Origin: an uncultured Bacteroidales bacterium | Lineage (GTDB): Bacteria > Bacteroidota > Bacteroidia > Bacteroidales > UBA932 | Assembly: GCA_937899055.1 (NCBI GenBank) | Contig: CALBPX010000043.1 | Span: forward strand, 1-15,922 | DNA: 15,922 nucleotides | Direction: 5' to 3' | Shown here: in pieces, positions 1 through 6,846 of the stretch | Layout of the letters: each line of letters starts with the position of its first letter | How positions within the stretch are numbered: the first letter of the stretch is position 1 | Notes under the pieces: generated by a model | Told to the model about the DNA's origin: nothing | Seen by the model: only the letters and a program-made list of their open reading frames with translations | Database searches by the model: none | Position numbers and translations under genes: made by a program

Positions 1-53
1 TCATAAAGCGCCCAAGAAATGGCGATATTGTTTCCAAGTCTGATACGTTCCAT
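1..53 (-). CDS. 5' end of a further downstream phage gene (partial)
   Basis: An ATG at 53-51 lies 4 bases past the stop codon of the preceding minus-strand gene, and its frame stays open to the left edge for 17 full codons. The visible peptide is MERIRLGNNIAISWALY. The tight spacing and same strand suggest it belongs to the same late operon as the connector and capsid genes. The short start resembles the beginnings of hypothetical structural proteins I associate with gut Bacteroidetes phages, but that is an impression from memory. No function can be given from 17 residues. No Shine-Dalgarno sequence precedes the start; the upstream bases are A- and T-rich. Confidence 0.5.
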   Translation of the reverse strand, partial: MERIRLGNNIAISWALY

Positions 54-57
54 TGTA

Positions 58-675
58 TTATTGTGCTAAATAAGTCGTTACTTTCTGATGAAATAATTGA
101 GCCCGCTGGTCGTTGTAGGTCTCCAGGACCTTGGCCGTGAGCTCGTTGAAAACAGCTTCGGAAAGAAGACGCGGGCAGAACAGCTCCCCGTCCTCAATCT
201 CCGGCTTTTTGATATAGGCCAGCTTGATGCTGCCCGGTGTGCTTGTCATGGAGTAATAACGGTACTCCGTGACATACGCGCTGTCGGAAGGCCCTTGCAC
301 CAGCACGGGCGCATCCGGCGTTCCCCTCGTGTACAAATCCTCCTGCATACGCGCTTCCGGAGAATTGAAGGGAACGGCTTTAGAAACATAGATGGAGGAA
401 TCGCTCGCCTTCACATACACAAGGCGAAGAAACTCCTCGGCCGGGACAATGTTCACCGCCCCGTACTGGTCCTGTTTCGTCTCAATGACTTCCGCTTCCA
501 GCAGATGCACCGGAGCGGAAAGGAACACCACCTCGGCGGCTTCGGGAAGAAGCCTCTCAACGGTGGTGTCCAGGTTCCGGTCGTCCTGCGTCACGTCGGT
601 AATCATATCGTCCTGGTTAAAGGCGATTTCATCCAGACGGGCGCGGACAAAAGATATGGCGTCGCTTAAGCGCAT
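58..675 (-). CDS. Putative head-tail connector or adaptor protein, 205 aa
   Basis: This is a soluble, acidic protein with no membrane segment or signal peptide. The N-terminal third (MRLSDAISFVRARLDE onward) looks helical, the middle is richer in beta-type residues, and the C-terminal 40 residues look helical again (EAVFNELTAKVLETYND). That mixed layout, the size near 200 residues and the position two genes after the capsid gene fit a head-completion or connector protein of a tailed phage. I recognise no specific family motif, so the role is inferred from position. The start ATG shares one base with the stop of the upstream gene (TAATG at 677-673), which implies translational coupling. A tail-related or unknown virion role is the main alternative. 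Confidence 0.6.
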   Translation of the reverse strand: MRLSDAISFVRARLDEIAFNQDDMITDVTQDDRNLDTTVERLLPEAAEVVFLSAPVHLLEAEVIETKQDQYGAVNIVPAEEFLRLVYVKASDSSIYVSKAVPFNSPEARMQEDLYTRGTPDAPVLVQGPSDSAYVTEYRYYSMTSTPGSIKLAYIKKPEIEDGELFCPRLLSEAVFNELTAKVLETYNDQRAQLFHQKVTTYLAQ

Positions 676-1166
676 TAGCCTTCGTAGTTAGGGAAATGGA
701 GTTTAAGGTCTGCTGCGGCCTTGAGAATGGCGTCCTCGTCGCGCAGGTCGGCCATGCTCACGCCCAGCGAGAGAAGAACGTTGGTGGCGTCACCCACGGT
801 CTTCACGTCGGGATAAGTGGTAAGGCCGCTGGCCTCGTCCTTGATAGCGTTGTTGACAACGGTGCGCTCGGCCACTTTCTTGCGGCCCGCAGCCTTCTTC
901 ACCTCCTTGTTCACCTCGGCGGTCTTCATGGTCTCGGCCTGGCCGCTGGTGGAGATAAGGCGGATGATGCCCATTTTGAACAGGCGGTGGTTTTCGATGA
1001 TGAGCTGATCAACGGGATTGGATACGATGCAGGTGGCAGGGCGCTTCTGTTTCTCGTCAAGGCAACCGTTGCGGAACGTGGCAATGAAAGTCACGTCTCC
1101 CGTGGGGTTCTTAAGCGGCCAGCGAACTGCCGTCTTTCCGTCTACGCCGTAAGTCTTGATAACCAT
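675..1166 (-). CDS. Hypothetical virion protein, 163 aa, downstream of capsid gene
   Basis: I do not recognise this family. The first 80 residues look like a compact beta-rich domain (GVDGKTAVRWPLKN, TFIATFRNG). A lysine-rich charged linker follows at about residues 83-105 (VNKEVKKAAGRKKVAE). The C-terminal 45 residues resemble a small helical module ending in FPNYEG. The gene lies 78 bases after the capsid stop and overlaps the next gene by one base, so it belongs to the head module. A decoration, head-plug or head-closure role is possible from position alone. A strong hairpin between it and the capsid gene would make its expression depend on read-through. The start ATG at 1166 has A-rich upstream bases and no clear Shine-Dalgarno sequence. 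Confidence 0.55.
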   Translation of the reverse strand: MVIKTYGVDGKTAVRWPLKNPTGDVTFIATFRNGCLDEKQKRPATCIVSNPVDQLIIENHRLFKMGIIRLISTSGQAETMKTAEVNKEVKKAAGRKKVAERTVVNNAIKDEASGLTTYPDVKTVGDATNVLLSLGVSMADLRDEDAILKAAADLKLHFPNYEG

Positions 1167-1184
1167 ACAATCTTGTTTTTAATG

Positions 1185-1216
1185 AAAAGGCGGGACTGGC
1201 GTTTACCAGCCCCGCC
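1185..1216 (-). terminator. Hairpin terminator after the capsid gene
   Basis: On the minus strand, GGCGGG-G-CTGG pairs with CCAG-T-CCCGCC around the six-base loop TAAACG. The central G and T can pair as a wobble in RNA, giving an 11-pair stem. Four Ts follow at once, then a weaker T-poor stretch. This is a plausible intrinsic terminator or a 3' stabilising hairpin. It sits 29 to 60 bases past the capsid stop and about 20 bases before the next start, which leaves no room for a promoter between them. Confidence 0.6.
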
Positions 1217-1244
1217 ATGGACAAATAGTTTAGGTTAAGTAGGA

Positions 1245-2909
1245 TTAGCCTACGATTTCACGTTTGTACAGGCTCCAGGAGGTGCCGTCGTACTTGATGA
1301 TGGAGCCCTTGGCGAAGTCGCCGATGCCGTCGTCAGCGCTGGTGGTGTCGGCCGTCAGGAAGGCGAAGTCACCTGCGCTCCAGGTCTTGGTGGTAACACC
1401 GTCCCAAGAGGTGGCGTAGCTCTCCACGTTCAGCAGCATGTCGCTCAGGGAAAGGAGCATGTCGGAAGGTCCCACGAAGATGGAGTTGCGGCCCTTGAGG
1501 CAGATGCACTCGGTCTTGGTGTAGACGTCACGTTCGGCCTCGTAGTTGTCGTTGCCGCCGCCCTTCTTCATGTCCAGCTTGTAGGTGCGCTGGCCGTGGT
1601 TGATGTAGTGGACTGCGTTCTTGATGTCAATGACGGCAGCGCACTTCTCAAGGCCCAGCAGGTCAAAGACGGGATTGTACACGAAGTCAATCTTGCCGAA
1701 GTTGTTGCGCCAGCCGTTGATGCTCAGACCAGCCTCGGTCACGCGCTCGAACTTGATGTCCTTGTGGATGGTGAGGTCCATGTTCATCAGCATTTCCAGG
1801 AAGTCCTGACCGCAGTAGGCGCGGGCGTAGTCGCTCACGGAGAAGGTGGTGAACTGGAACTTGGCGATGGCGTTGAGGTCAGCGGGGGTGATGCCCTGGG
1901 TCTCGTCGTATGCGTACTGCATGGAAATCTGAGGGAGGATACCCTCGGCGGTGTACACATACTCATCGGCCATGTGCTTGCCGGCCTTTACCTTGAACTT
2001 GGACATCTGGCCAACCAGGTCGTTGATTTCGTTGCCCACCTGGAAGTTGTACAGGGCGTCGTTGCGAAGGTCGTTCTCGTCGAACTCAATCTTCTTCTTG
2101 GCCTCGTTCCAGGCATCGGTGAACACGATGTTGCAGATACGCTTCTCGGTGTACACCGTCTTGGGCACGGGGACCATGTTGTCCGGGCTGGTGTGCATCT
2201 GGGATTCGTGGCCCACATTGGTGCCAAGGACCAGACGGGTGCCGGCGGGGATGGTCACGGTCACACTGTTGGAGAGGTTGGGAATGTCGTTGCAGACAAT
2301 GGCGGTGGCTTTGGAGCCGGTGTTGTCCAGCACATGCAGGGACAGGTTGCCATAGTTCTTGTCGCCAACAACCACGTTGAACAGAGGGGCGTGGACGCTG
2401 CGGTCGGGGTTCATCAGGCGCAGGTCGGACTTGGTAGCCAGGGCCTTGTTGGAGCCGTACTCAAATTCAAACACGAGGAACTCACCGTCGAAGGAGGAGG
2501 TAAGGGCAGCGGTGGTGGTGATGGTGAAAATCTTAGTACCGTTGCGGTAGTGCTGAATCTCACGGCCATTTACCTGCTGCTGCTTTGCCATAAGGGCAAT
2601 GTCATGCTCCAGCGGATTGGTGAAAGGACGGAACAGAGCGATGGAGCGGTCAATTTCCTCAGCGGTAAATTCCAGCTCGGTGGCGGTAGTAGCGGCAGCT
2701 CCCTGGCCGTCGAGACGGGTCTGGATTCCACGGTCATCGGGGTCCGGGGTAGGAGCATCCTGTCCACTTGCGAATGCAGGCGGAGGAGTAGTGTCGGCCA
2801 AGGTCGCGGCCATTGCAAAGGCGCTGTCTGCACCCAGCAGGCAGGCCAGAAGACCAAGGACGATGCTTACAACGCCCGTGGTGCTGAAAAGATTGAAAAG
2901 TTTTTTCAT
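1245..2909 (-). CDS. Putative major capsid protein with signal-like N-terminus, 554 aa
   Basis: The length, the position right after a scaffold-like gene and the mixed alpha/beta sequence with no enzymatic motif point to the major capsid protein, probably HK97 fold. The central and C-terminal parts (for example LEKCAAVIDIKNAVHYINHG at about residues 423-442, then CLKGRNSIFVG) resemble what I know of phage capsid proteins, though I cannot align it here. Residues 1-33 are unusual: a basic start (MKKLFNLF), a hydrophobic core (VVSIVLGLLACLLG) and an AFA-M signal-peptidase-like site. An internal ATG at 2813 (Met33) could start the protein after this segment, but I see no ribosome site before it. 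The last 55 residues (from SWDGVTTK) look like a small appended beta-rich module. The upstream start region is A- and T-rich (TAAAAACC before ATG), as is common in Bacteroidetes. The gene follows the scaffold stop by 29 bases. Confidence 0.7.
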   Translation of the reverse strand: MKKLFNLFSTTGVVSIVLGLLACLLGADSAFAMAATLADTTPPPAFASGQDAPTPDPDDRGIQTRLDGQGAAATTATELEFTAEEIDRSIALFRPFTNPLEHDIALMAKQQQVNGREIQHYRNGTKIFTITTTAALTSSFDGEFLVFEFEYGSNKALATKSDLRLMNPDRSVHAPLFNVVVGDKNYGNLSLHVLDNTGSKATAIVCNDIPNLSNSVTVTIPAGTRLVLGTNVGHESQMHTSPDNMVPVPKTVYTEKRICNIVFTDAWNEAKKKIEFDENDLRNDALYNFQVGNEINDLVGQMSKFKVKAGKHMADEYVYTAEGILPQISMQYAYDETQGITPADLNAIAKFQFTTFSVSDYARAYCGQDFLEMLMNMDLTIHKDIKFERVTEAGLSINGWRNNFGKIDFVYNPVFDLLGLEKCAAVIDIKNAVHYINHGQRTYKLDMKKGGGNDNYEAERDVYTKTECICLKGRNSIFVGPSDMLLSLSDMLLNVESYATSWDGVTTKTWSAGDFAFLTADTTSADDGIGDFAKGSIIKYDGTSWSLYKREIVG

Positions 2910-2938
2910 GGTTTTTATGAAAAGGTTAATAATGTTGT

Positions 2939-3712
2939 CTATTCTCCGCCTCCGGAAGCAGAGCCTCCGTCAGCAGTTGATGTCACGGTAGTGCCGAACA
3001 TGCTCGTTCCGGTCTTCGCGCGCGGCTTGCTCTCACGGGTGATAGCCCCGGAGCCTTCCGGCGTGGGCATTTCGCCAGCCTTCTTCCCGCTTTCGCGGAG
3101 CTCACGGCGCACACGCTGGTTCTTCCCTGCGATATGCCCCTCCTCGCGCGCTCCGGCCACATCCGTATCGTACTTCCCGCCTTTGATATAGCGCTCCATG
3201 GCGTCCGTATCAAACAGGCCGAAGGCTACGTCGTGGGCCATCTTGCGGAAGCTGCCGTAAATCTCGGCCAGTTCCTCGTCGCTCATATTGTACTTCTCCT
3301 TGATGGCCTGGAAGTTCTTGTTGGACTGTGCCATGTTGGCATCCTGCTCGTCATCGTCCTTCTTGCGCTGGGCCGCATCCTCGTCCTCCTTCTTGCGCCG
3401 GGCCGACAGCTTGGTCTTTCCGTCCTCGCTGTCAAGGATGTCCCGAAGCTCGGAGCCGTAATGCTCCAGCAGATAGTCTTCCATAGCACCGCCGCCCGCC
3501 ACATGGTTCATCAGTCCGGCAAAGCGGGTGTCTTTCGCATAAAGGTCTGCAAGGCGTTTGTTGTCCTCATCAAATTTGGCCAACTCGTCCGCTGCAAGTC
3601 CGGCAAGGTCTTCTGGGCCGTTCTCGTCATCCCAATCTCGGTCCGGCTGACGGCTCTTATAACGCTCGATTAACCTGGCTCGGTTTTTTCTTTCTTTTTG
3701 ATTTTCAGCCAT
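2939..3712 (-). CDS. Putative capsid scaffolding protein, 257 aa
   Basis: The protein is highly charged and low in complexity, with no signal peptide or membrane segment. A basic start (KERKNRARLIERYKSR) is followed by an acidic helical region at about residues 25-100. A strongly charged stretch at about 101-125 mixes Lys, Arg, Glu and Asp (SARRKKEDEDAAQRKKDDDE), and further helices run to about 180. The tail from about 200 is basic (RVRRELRESGKK) and ends in a Gly/Ser/Thr-rich disordered segment. A charged, helical protein with a basic C-terminal region directly upstream of the capsid gene is the classic layout of a phage scaffold. No serine-protease motif is visible, so it does not look like a fused maturation protease. 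It is the first minus-strand gene left of the divergent region; I found no well-matched leftward promoter there. Confidence 0.65.
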   Translation of the reverse strand: MAENQKERKNRARLIERYKSRQPDRDWDDENGPEDLAGLAADELAKFDEDNKRLADLYAKDTRFAGLMNHVAGGGAMEDYLLEHYGSELRDILDSEDGKTKLSARRKKEDEDAAQRKKDDDEQDANMAQSNKNFQAIKEKYNMSDEELAEIYGSFRKMAHDVAFGLFDTDAMERYIKGGKYDTDVAGAREEGHIAGKNQRVRRELRESGKKAGEMPTPEGSGAITRESKPRAKTGTSMFGTTVTSTADGGSASGGGE

Positions 3713-3779
3713 TTAAAAGTCTTTAAGAAAATTTCTCTTTTGCGAAAATAGTACATTGTTTTTGCTTTGGCGTGCGCTA

Positions 3780-3811
3780 TTTGACCGAACAGCCCAAATT
3801 CCCTAATTTTG
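3780..3811 (+). promoter_or_regulatory. Bacteroides-type promoter for the packaging cassette
   Basis: TTTG at 3780-3783 and TAATTTTG at 3804-3811 are separated by 20 bp. This matches the Bacteroides consensus of a -33 TTTG and a -7 TAnnTTTG box. Transcription would begin near 3818, leaving a leader of only about 14 bases before the ATG at 3832. The box lies in the AT-rich 119-base divergent gap (3713-3831). On the minus strand of the same gap the best -7 candidate (TATTTTCG) has one mismatch and no -33 TTTG at the right distance, so the leftward promoter is unresolved. Confidence 0.65.
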
Positions 3812-3831
3812 AATAAGTCCAAATTAGAATT

Positions 3832-4263
3832 ATGGGGCATATCGCGTATGCGTTCCGGGTGGAAATGAGCCGTGCGCTCTACGCCACCTACCGTGAAATA
3901 CTGTCCTCCGGAGAGTGCGCCACACAGCACGAGGCTATTGACAGGGCAAGGAAAAGCCCTGCCCCGCACTTCTTCACCTCTGCCCGCAACTGCGCATACG
4001 TCGTTACCCGTCTCCAACGCGGAGAGCCCACCGGACTACGGAATCCCGACAAGATACGCAAGTTCAACGAGCTTCAACGAAGGGTGGAGGAATATATTGC
4101 CGAGCATCCGGAAGAAAGGGAGAAAGGGATGCCCTGCGTATGCGAGGCTGTGGTGAATGAACCTGCGCCTGAATATTATATATGTCACAATACGGCAAAG
4201 CAAATCATTCTGCGGGAAAGGCAGAGAAGCAAGGAGGAGGCTATGCGATGGGTAAAGCGCTAA
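3832..4263 (+). CDS. Putative small terminase subunit-like protein, 143 aa
   Basis: This is a small basic protein and the first gene of the rightward cassette. The N-terminal half (RALYATYREILSS, HEAIDRARKSPAPHFF) looks like short helices suited to a helix-turn-helix or DNA-binding fold. The middle helix (KIRKFNELQRRVEEYIAEHPE, at about residues 74-94) is coiled-coil-like. The C-terminal part is basic. A small basic protein shortly upstream of the large terminase is where TerS usually lies, so TerS is a reasonable guess by position, but I see no diagnostic motif. ATG 3832 is taken as the start because it sits just downstream of the predicted transcription start. ATG 3865 (Met12), with GGGTGG shortly before it, is an alternative. 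The 3' end overlaps the next gene by 16 bases. Confidence 0.55.
   Translation: MGHIAYAFRVEMSRALYATYREILSSGECATQHEAIDRARKSPAPHFFTSARNCAYVVTRLQRGEPTGLRNPDKIRKFNELQRRVEEYIAEHPEEREKGMPCVCEAVVNEPAPEYYICHNTAKQIILRERQRSKEEAMRWVKR
4232..4240 (+). promoter_or_regulatory. Strong Shine-Dalgarno site for the rhomboid gene
   Basis: AGGAGGAGG ends seven bases before ATG 4248. It is the strongest ribosome site in the window and lies inside the end of the preceding gene. It decides the start: the in-frame ATG at 4182 has no such site and would add 22 hydrophilic residues not typical of the family's first membrane helix. Confidence 0.75.
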
Positions 4264-4748
4264 GATACATCGTGGTCCTGCTGCTGGCGGCAACCTATTT
4301 CATTCCCAAACCGGAATGCCTGTTCGCCATGGAATGGCCCGCTCATGTCATTCACCACTTCTGGCACGCCAACGTGTTCCACTTTGCCGTGAACGCCCTT
4401 GCCGTCTGGACGGTGCTGGACCCCCGCACCAAACCCTCATGGTGGCTCCTTCCCCTTGGCTTTGTCATCGGCTCCGTCTCCTACTGCTTTGCCGTCAAGC
4501 CGGTCATCGGCTTTTCCAATATCCTCTTTGCCATGGCGGGGATGCGCACCCCCTCGTTCAGCAGCGCATGGTGGAAATCCACGACTGTTAAAATATTTTT
4601 AATCGTCATGGTGCTGCAAGTGTTTATGCCCTGGTTCAGCGCCACGACGCACATTGTTTCCTATATCTTCGGCGTAGGCGCAGCCTCCGTCATCCGTTTC
4701 TCAAAAGGACTTGACTATGACACGAGAAGAGCAGCGGGAGGTAAGTAA
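4248..4748 (+). CDS. Rhomboid-family intramembrane serine protease, 166 aa
   Basis: The protein is predicted to sit in the inner membrane and cut substrates within or next to a membrane helix. Six hydrophobic segments form a minimal rhomboid core: about residues 5-20, 38-57, 65-82, 86-100, 114-130 and 133-151. The family hallmarks fall in the right segments. Segment 2 holds H40-x4-H45-x3-N49, the same spacing as His145, His150 and Asn154 of E. coli GlpG. Segment 4 holds G88-F-S90-N with the presumed nucleophile Ser90, where classic members have GxSG. Segment 6 holds T-H135-I-V-S-Y-I-F-G with the presumed catalytic His135. The last 15 residues are polar and basic. The gene overlaps the preceding gene by 16 bases and terminase by 32, so it is translationally coupled in the packaging cassette. 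The Asn in place of the second Gly of GxSG is a deviation; a catalytically altered pseudoprotease is the main alternative. Confidence 0.75.
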   Translation: MGKALRYIVVLLLAATYFIPKPECLFAMEWPAHVIHHFWHANVFHFAVNALAVWTVLDPRTKPSWWLLPLGFVIGSVSYCFAVKPVIGFSNILFAMAGMRTPSFSSAWWKSTTVKIFLIVMVLQVFMPWFSATTHIVSYIFGVGAASVIRFSKGLDYDTRRAAGGK

Positions 4749-6846
4749 AATCCTCAACGAGAACAAGCGCAGGCTCAAACGCCTGAAAGCCGAACACGAC
4801 CCTGTTACCGGAACGGGTGACGGCATCGTGGGAAAGCGCGTCCGCCTCAAGCTGGACGATTACCACTATGTGATGCACGGCAAGATAAAGCCCCTCCCCG
4901 TCCAGTTCGTGCCGGAGGAAATGATGGAGATTCCGCTGATTGCGGAGCTCAAGAAAGCTGGCTCCGTGAGGGCGTTCATTGAGAAGCACCCGTGGAAGAA
5001 GAAACCGCCCACCATCGGCGCAGTCATGGAGCAGGTGGCCGACCTCCGTGAGCAGTACGACTTCCAGTATTGGGCCTACACGCAGATTCTCATTGACGAC
5101 AAGGAGCTGTCCGGCCTCATTCCCTTTAAGCTCAACTACGCCCAGATTTCCGTAGAGGAGAAGGTGGAGGAACTGCGGAAGAACAACCAGCCCATCAATA
5201 TCATCATCTGTAAGGCCCGTCAGTGGGGCGGCTCCACCTACTCCATCTTCAAGCAGGCGTGGATTTCCCTCAAGTGGAAAGCCTCGCACAGCTTCTCCGT
5301 ATGCGCACAGGTGAACGGCACCGCCGTCTCCATCACCCGTATGCTCAACACGGCCTTCCTCCACTACAACGCCAAATCCCTTGGTGTGCAAGGGCAGCTC
5401 AAGATGTCCCTCATCCCAAAGACTTCCGAATATATCTTCCGCGACACAGCCAACAATAAACAAATTCGGAATAACCGAATTCGTATCGGCAGCGCCCAGG
5501 AGCCTGATAACCTGCGTGGTCTGCCGGGTTCCGGCGTCCATTTCTCCGAGGTGGCCGTATGGCCCGATTCCCCCAAGGCCCGTGCCGAGGACCTGGTCAA
5601 GTCCATCGCCGGTGGTGTGCTGCCGCGTCCTTATACCATGCAGGTTTTTGAATCCACCCCCAAGGGTGCGGGAAACTACTTCCACCGGGCATGGCTGGCG
5701 GCGAAGGCTGGCGTATCCAACTTCACCCCCGTCTTCATCCCGTGGTATTATATCCCGCACGACACACTTCCCATCGCCCACCTGAGCGAGGAGGAATTTG
5801 CCTATTGGCTGTGGCGCAACCGCTTTGAGGAAGGCTACGAGGGGAACACCCAACCCGGCAAATACTTCTGGCGCTTGTGGGAGCTTGGCGCAACCCTTGA
5901 AGGAATCAACTGGTATCGTTTCAAGCACCTGGAGTTCTCCGACCATGCGGACATGGCATCCGAGGCTCCGTCCGACGACATTGAAGCCTTCACCTTCTCC
6001 GGCTCCAAGGTCTTTGACGTGTACCATCTTGACATGGTGCGGGCCGACTGCAAGCCCGCCGAGGAAAAGGGTATGCTGGTCTCCGAGGGTGCCAAGGGCG
6101 CAGGCGTACTGAAAGACATTCGCTTCGTAGCCTCCGACAACGGAGACATGAAGATTTGGAGAAGGCCGGACAAGCAGAAAGACATATCGGACCGCTATCT
6201 GGTAGTAGTGGACGTGGGTGGCCGTAACCAGACCTCCGACTGGTCCGTCATCCGCGTCTTCGACCGTGCCGCCATGATGTTCGGCGGGAAGCCGGAGCTG
6301 GTGGCGCAGGTGCGCTACCATACGGACTACGACCTGCTGGCCTACGACGCCATGCGTATTGCCATGTGGTACAACAAGGCGCTCCTTGTCATTGAATCCA
6401 ACACCCTGGAGACGCACGACCCTGAGCGGGACACGGACGGCAACATGTCCGAGTACATCCTTGACATCATAGCCGGCTTCTACGATAATCTATACGCGCG
6501 CGCGGGTTCGCCTACGTCCATGCGGCAGGGCAAGCCCCGCAGGTGGGGCTTCCACACCAACATCGGCAACAAGGATTCTCTTATCGGCAACCTTGTCACC
6601 TGCGTGCGTGAACACCTGTGGATAGAGCATGACACCATCTGCGTGGAAGAAATGGCCCTCTATGAGAAGAACGAAAAGGGGCAGTTCAGCGCCCCCCCCG
6701 GAGAGGGCAACCACGATGACGTGCTGATGGCTACGGCCATCGGCCTGTGGATATGCTTCCGCGAAATGGAAACGCCCAAGTGGATTCTTCCCAAGGGAGA
6801 ACGCAGGGCGCAAAGACGAGATCCTAATTCAGTTGCTATACTATAA
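4717..6846 (+). CDS. terL: Terminase large subunit, 709 aa
   Basis: This is the ATP-driven DNA packaging motor and genome-cutting nuclease, acting at the portal. The N-terminal ATPase has a Walker A variant KARQWGGST at residues 166-174 and a Walker B-like VHFSE ending in the catalytic-type Glu278. The C-terminal RNase H-like nuclease shows three acidic motifs: VVVDVGG with Asp499, LLVIES with Glu560, and NHDDVLMATAIG with Asp667 and Asp668. The length is a little above many TerL proteins. ATG 4717 is chosen over an in-frame TTG at 4711 because AAAGGA ends seven bases before it. It overlaps the rhomboid gene by 32 bases and shares one base with the next gene. A run of eight Cs near 6692-6699 lies between the last two nuclease motifs, and the frame is intact through it. 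Confidence 0.93.
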   Translation: MTREEQREVSKILNENKRRLKRLKAEHDPVTGTGDGIVGKRVRLKLDDYHYVMHGKIKPLPVQFVPEEMMEIPLIAELKKAGSVRAFIEKHPWKKKPPTIGAVMEQVADLREQYDFQYWAYTQILIDDKELSGLIPFKLNYAQISVEEKVEELRKNNQPINIIICKARQWGGSTYSIFKQAWISLKWKASHSFSVCAQVNGTAVSITRMLNTAFLHYNAKSLGVQGQLKMSLIPKTSEYIFRDTANNKQIRNNRIRIGSAQEPDNLRGLPGSGVHFSEVAVWPDSPKARAEDLVKSIAGGVLPRPYTMQVFESTPKGAGNYFHRAWLAAKAGVSNFTPVFIPWYYIPHDTLPIAHLSEEEFAYWLWRNRFEEGYEGNTQPGKYFWRLWELGATLEGINWYRFKHLEFSDHADMASEAPSDDIEAFTFSGSKVFDVYHLDMVRADCKPAEEKGMLVSEGAKGAGVLKDIRFVASDNGDMKIWRRPDKQKDISDRYLVVVDVGGRNQTSDWSVIRVFDRAAMMFGGKPELVAQVRYHTDYDLLAYDAMRIAMWYNKALLVIESNTLETHDPERDTDGNMSEYILDIIAGFYDNLYARAGSPTSMRQGKPRRWGFHTNIGNKDSLIGNLVTCVREHLWIEHDTICVEEMALYEKNEKGQFSAPPGEGNHDDVLMATAIGLWICFREMETPKWILPKGERRAQRRDPNSVAIL

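Noticed and set aside
1596..3191. A long plus-strand open frame of over 500 codons opposite the capsid and scaffold genes
   Set aside because: It is antisense to two well-supported genes, is dominated by Val, Gly, His and Leu in a repetitive way and has no recognisable domain. It follows from the codon bias of the real genes.
3713..3779. Leftward promoter in the divergent gap
   Set aside because: The best -7 candidate has a mismatch and no TTTG lies 19-21 bp upstream, so I did not list it.
4182..4247. Upstream ATG 4182 as the start of the rhomboid gene
   Set aside because: It has no ribosome site, while ATG 4248 has AGGAGGAGG seven bases upstream and places the basic residues and first membrane helix at the N-terminus as expected.
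5463..5481. Inverted repeat AATTCGG / CCGAATT with a five-base loop inside terminase
   Set aside because: It lies within a conserved coding region between ATPase motifs, has no T run after it and could occur by chance or codon choice.
4690..6417. A minus-strand open frame of about 575 codons opposite terminase
   Set aside because: Terminase motifs are intact on the plus strand across this whole stretch. The antisense product is low in Lys and high in Val, Gly and His, as expected of a shadow frame.
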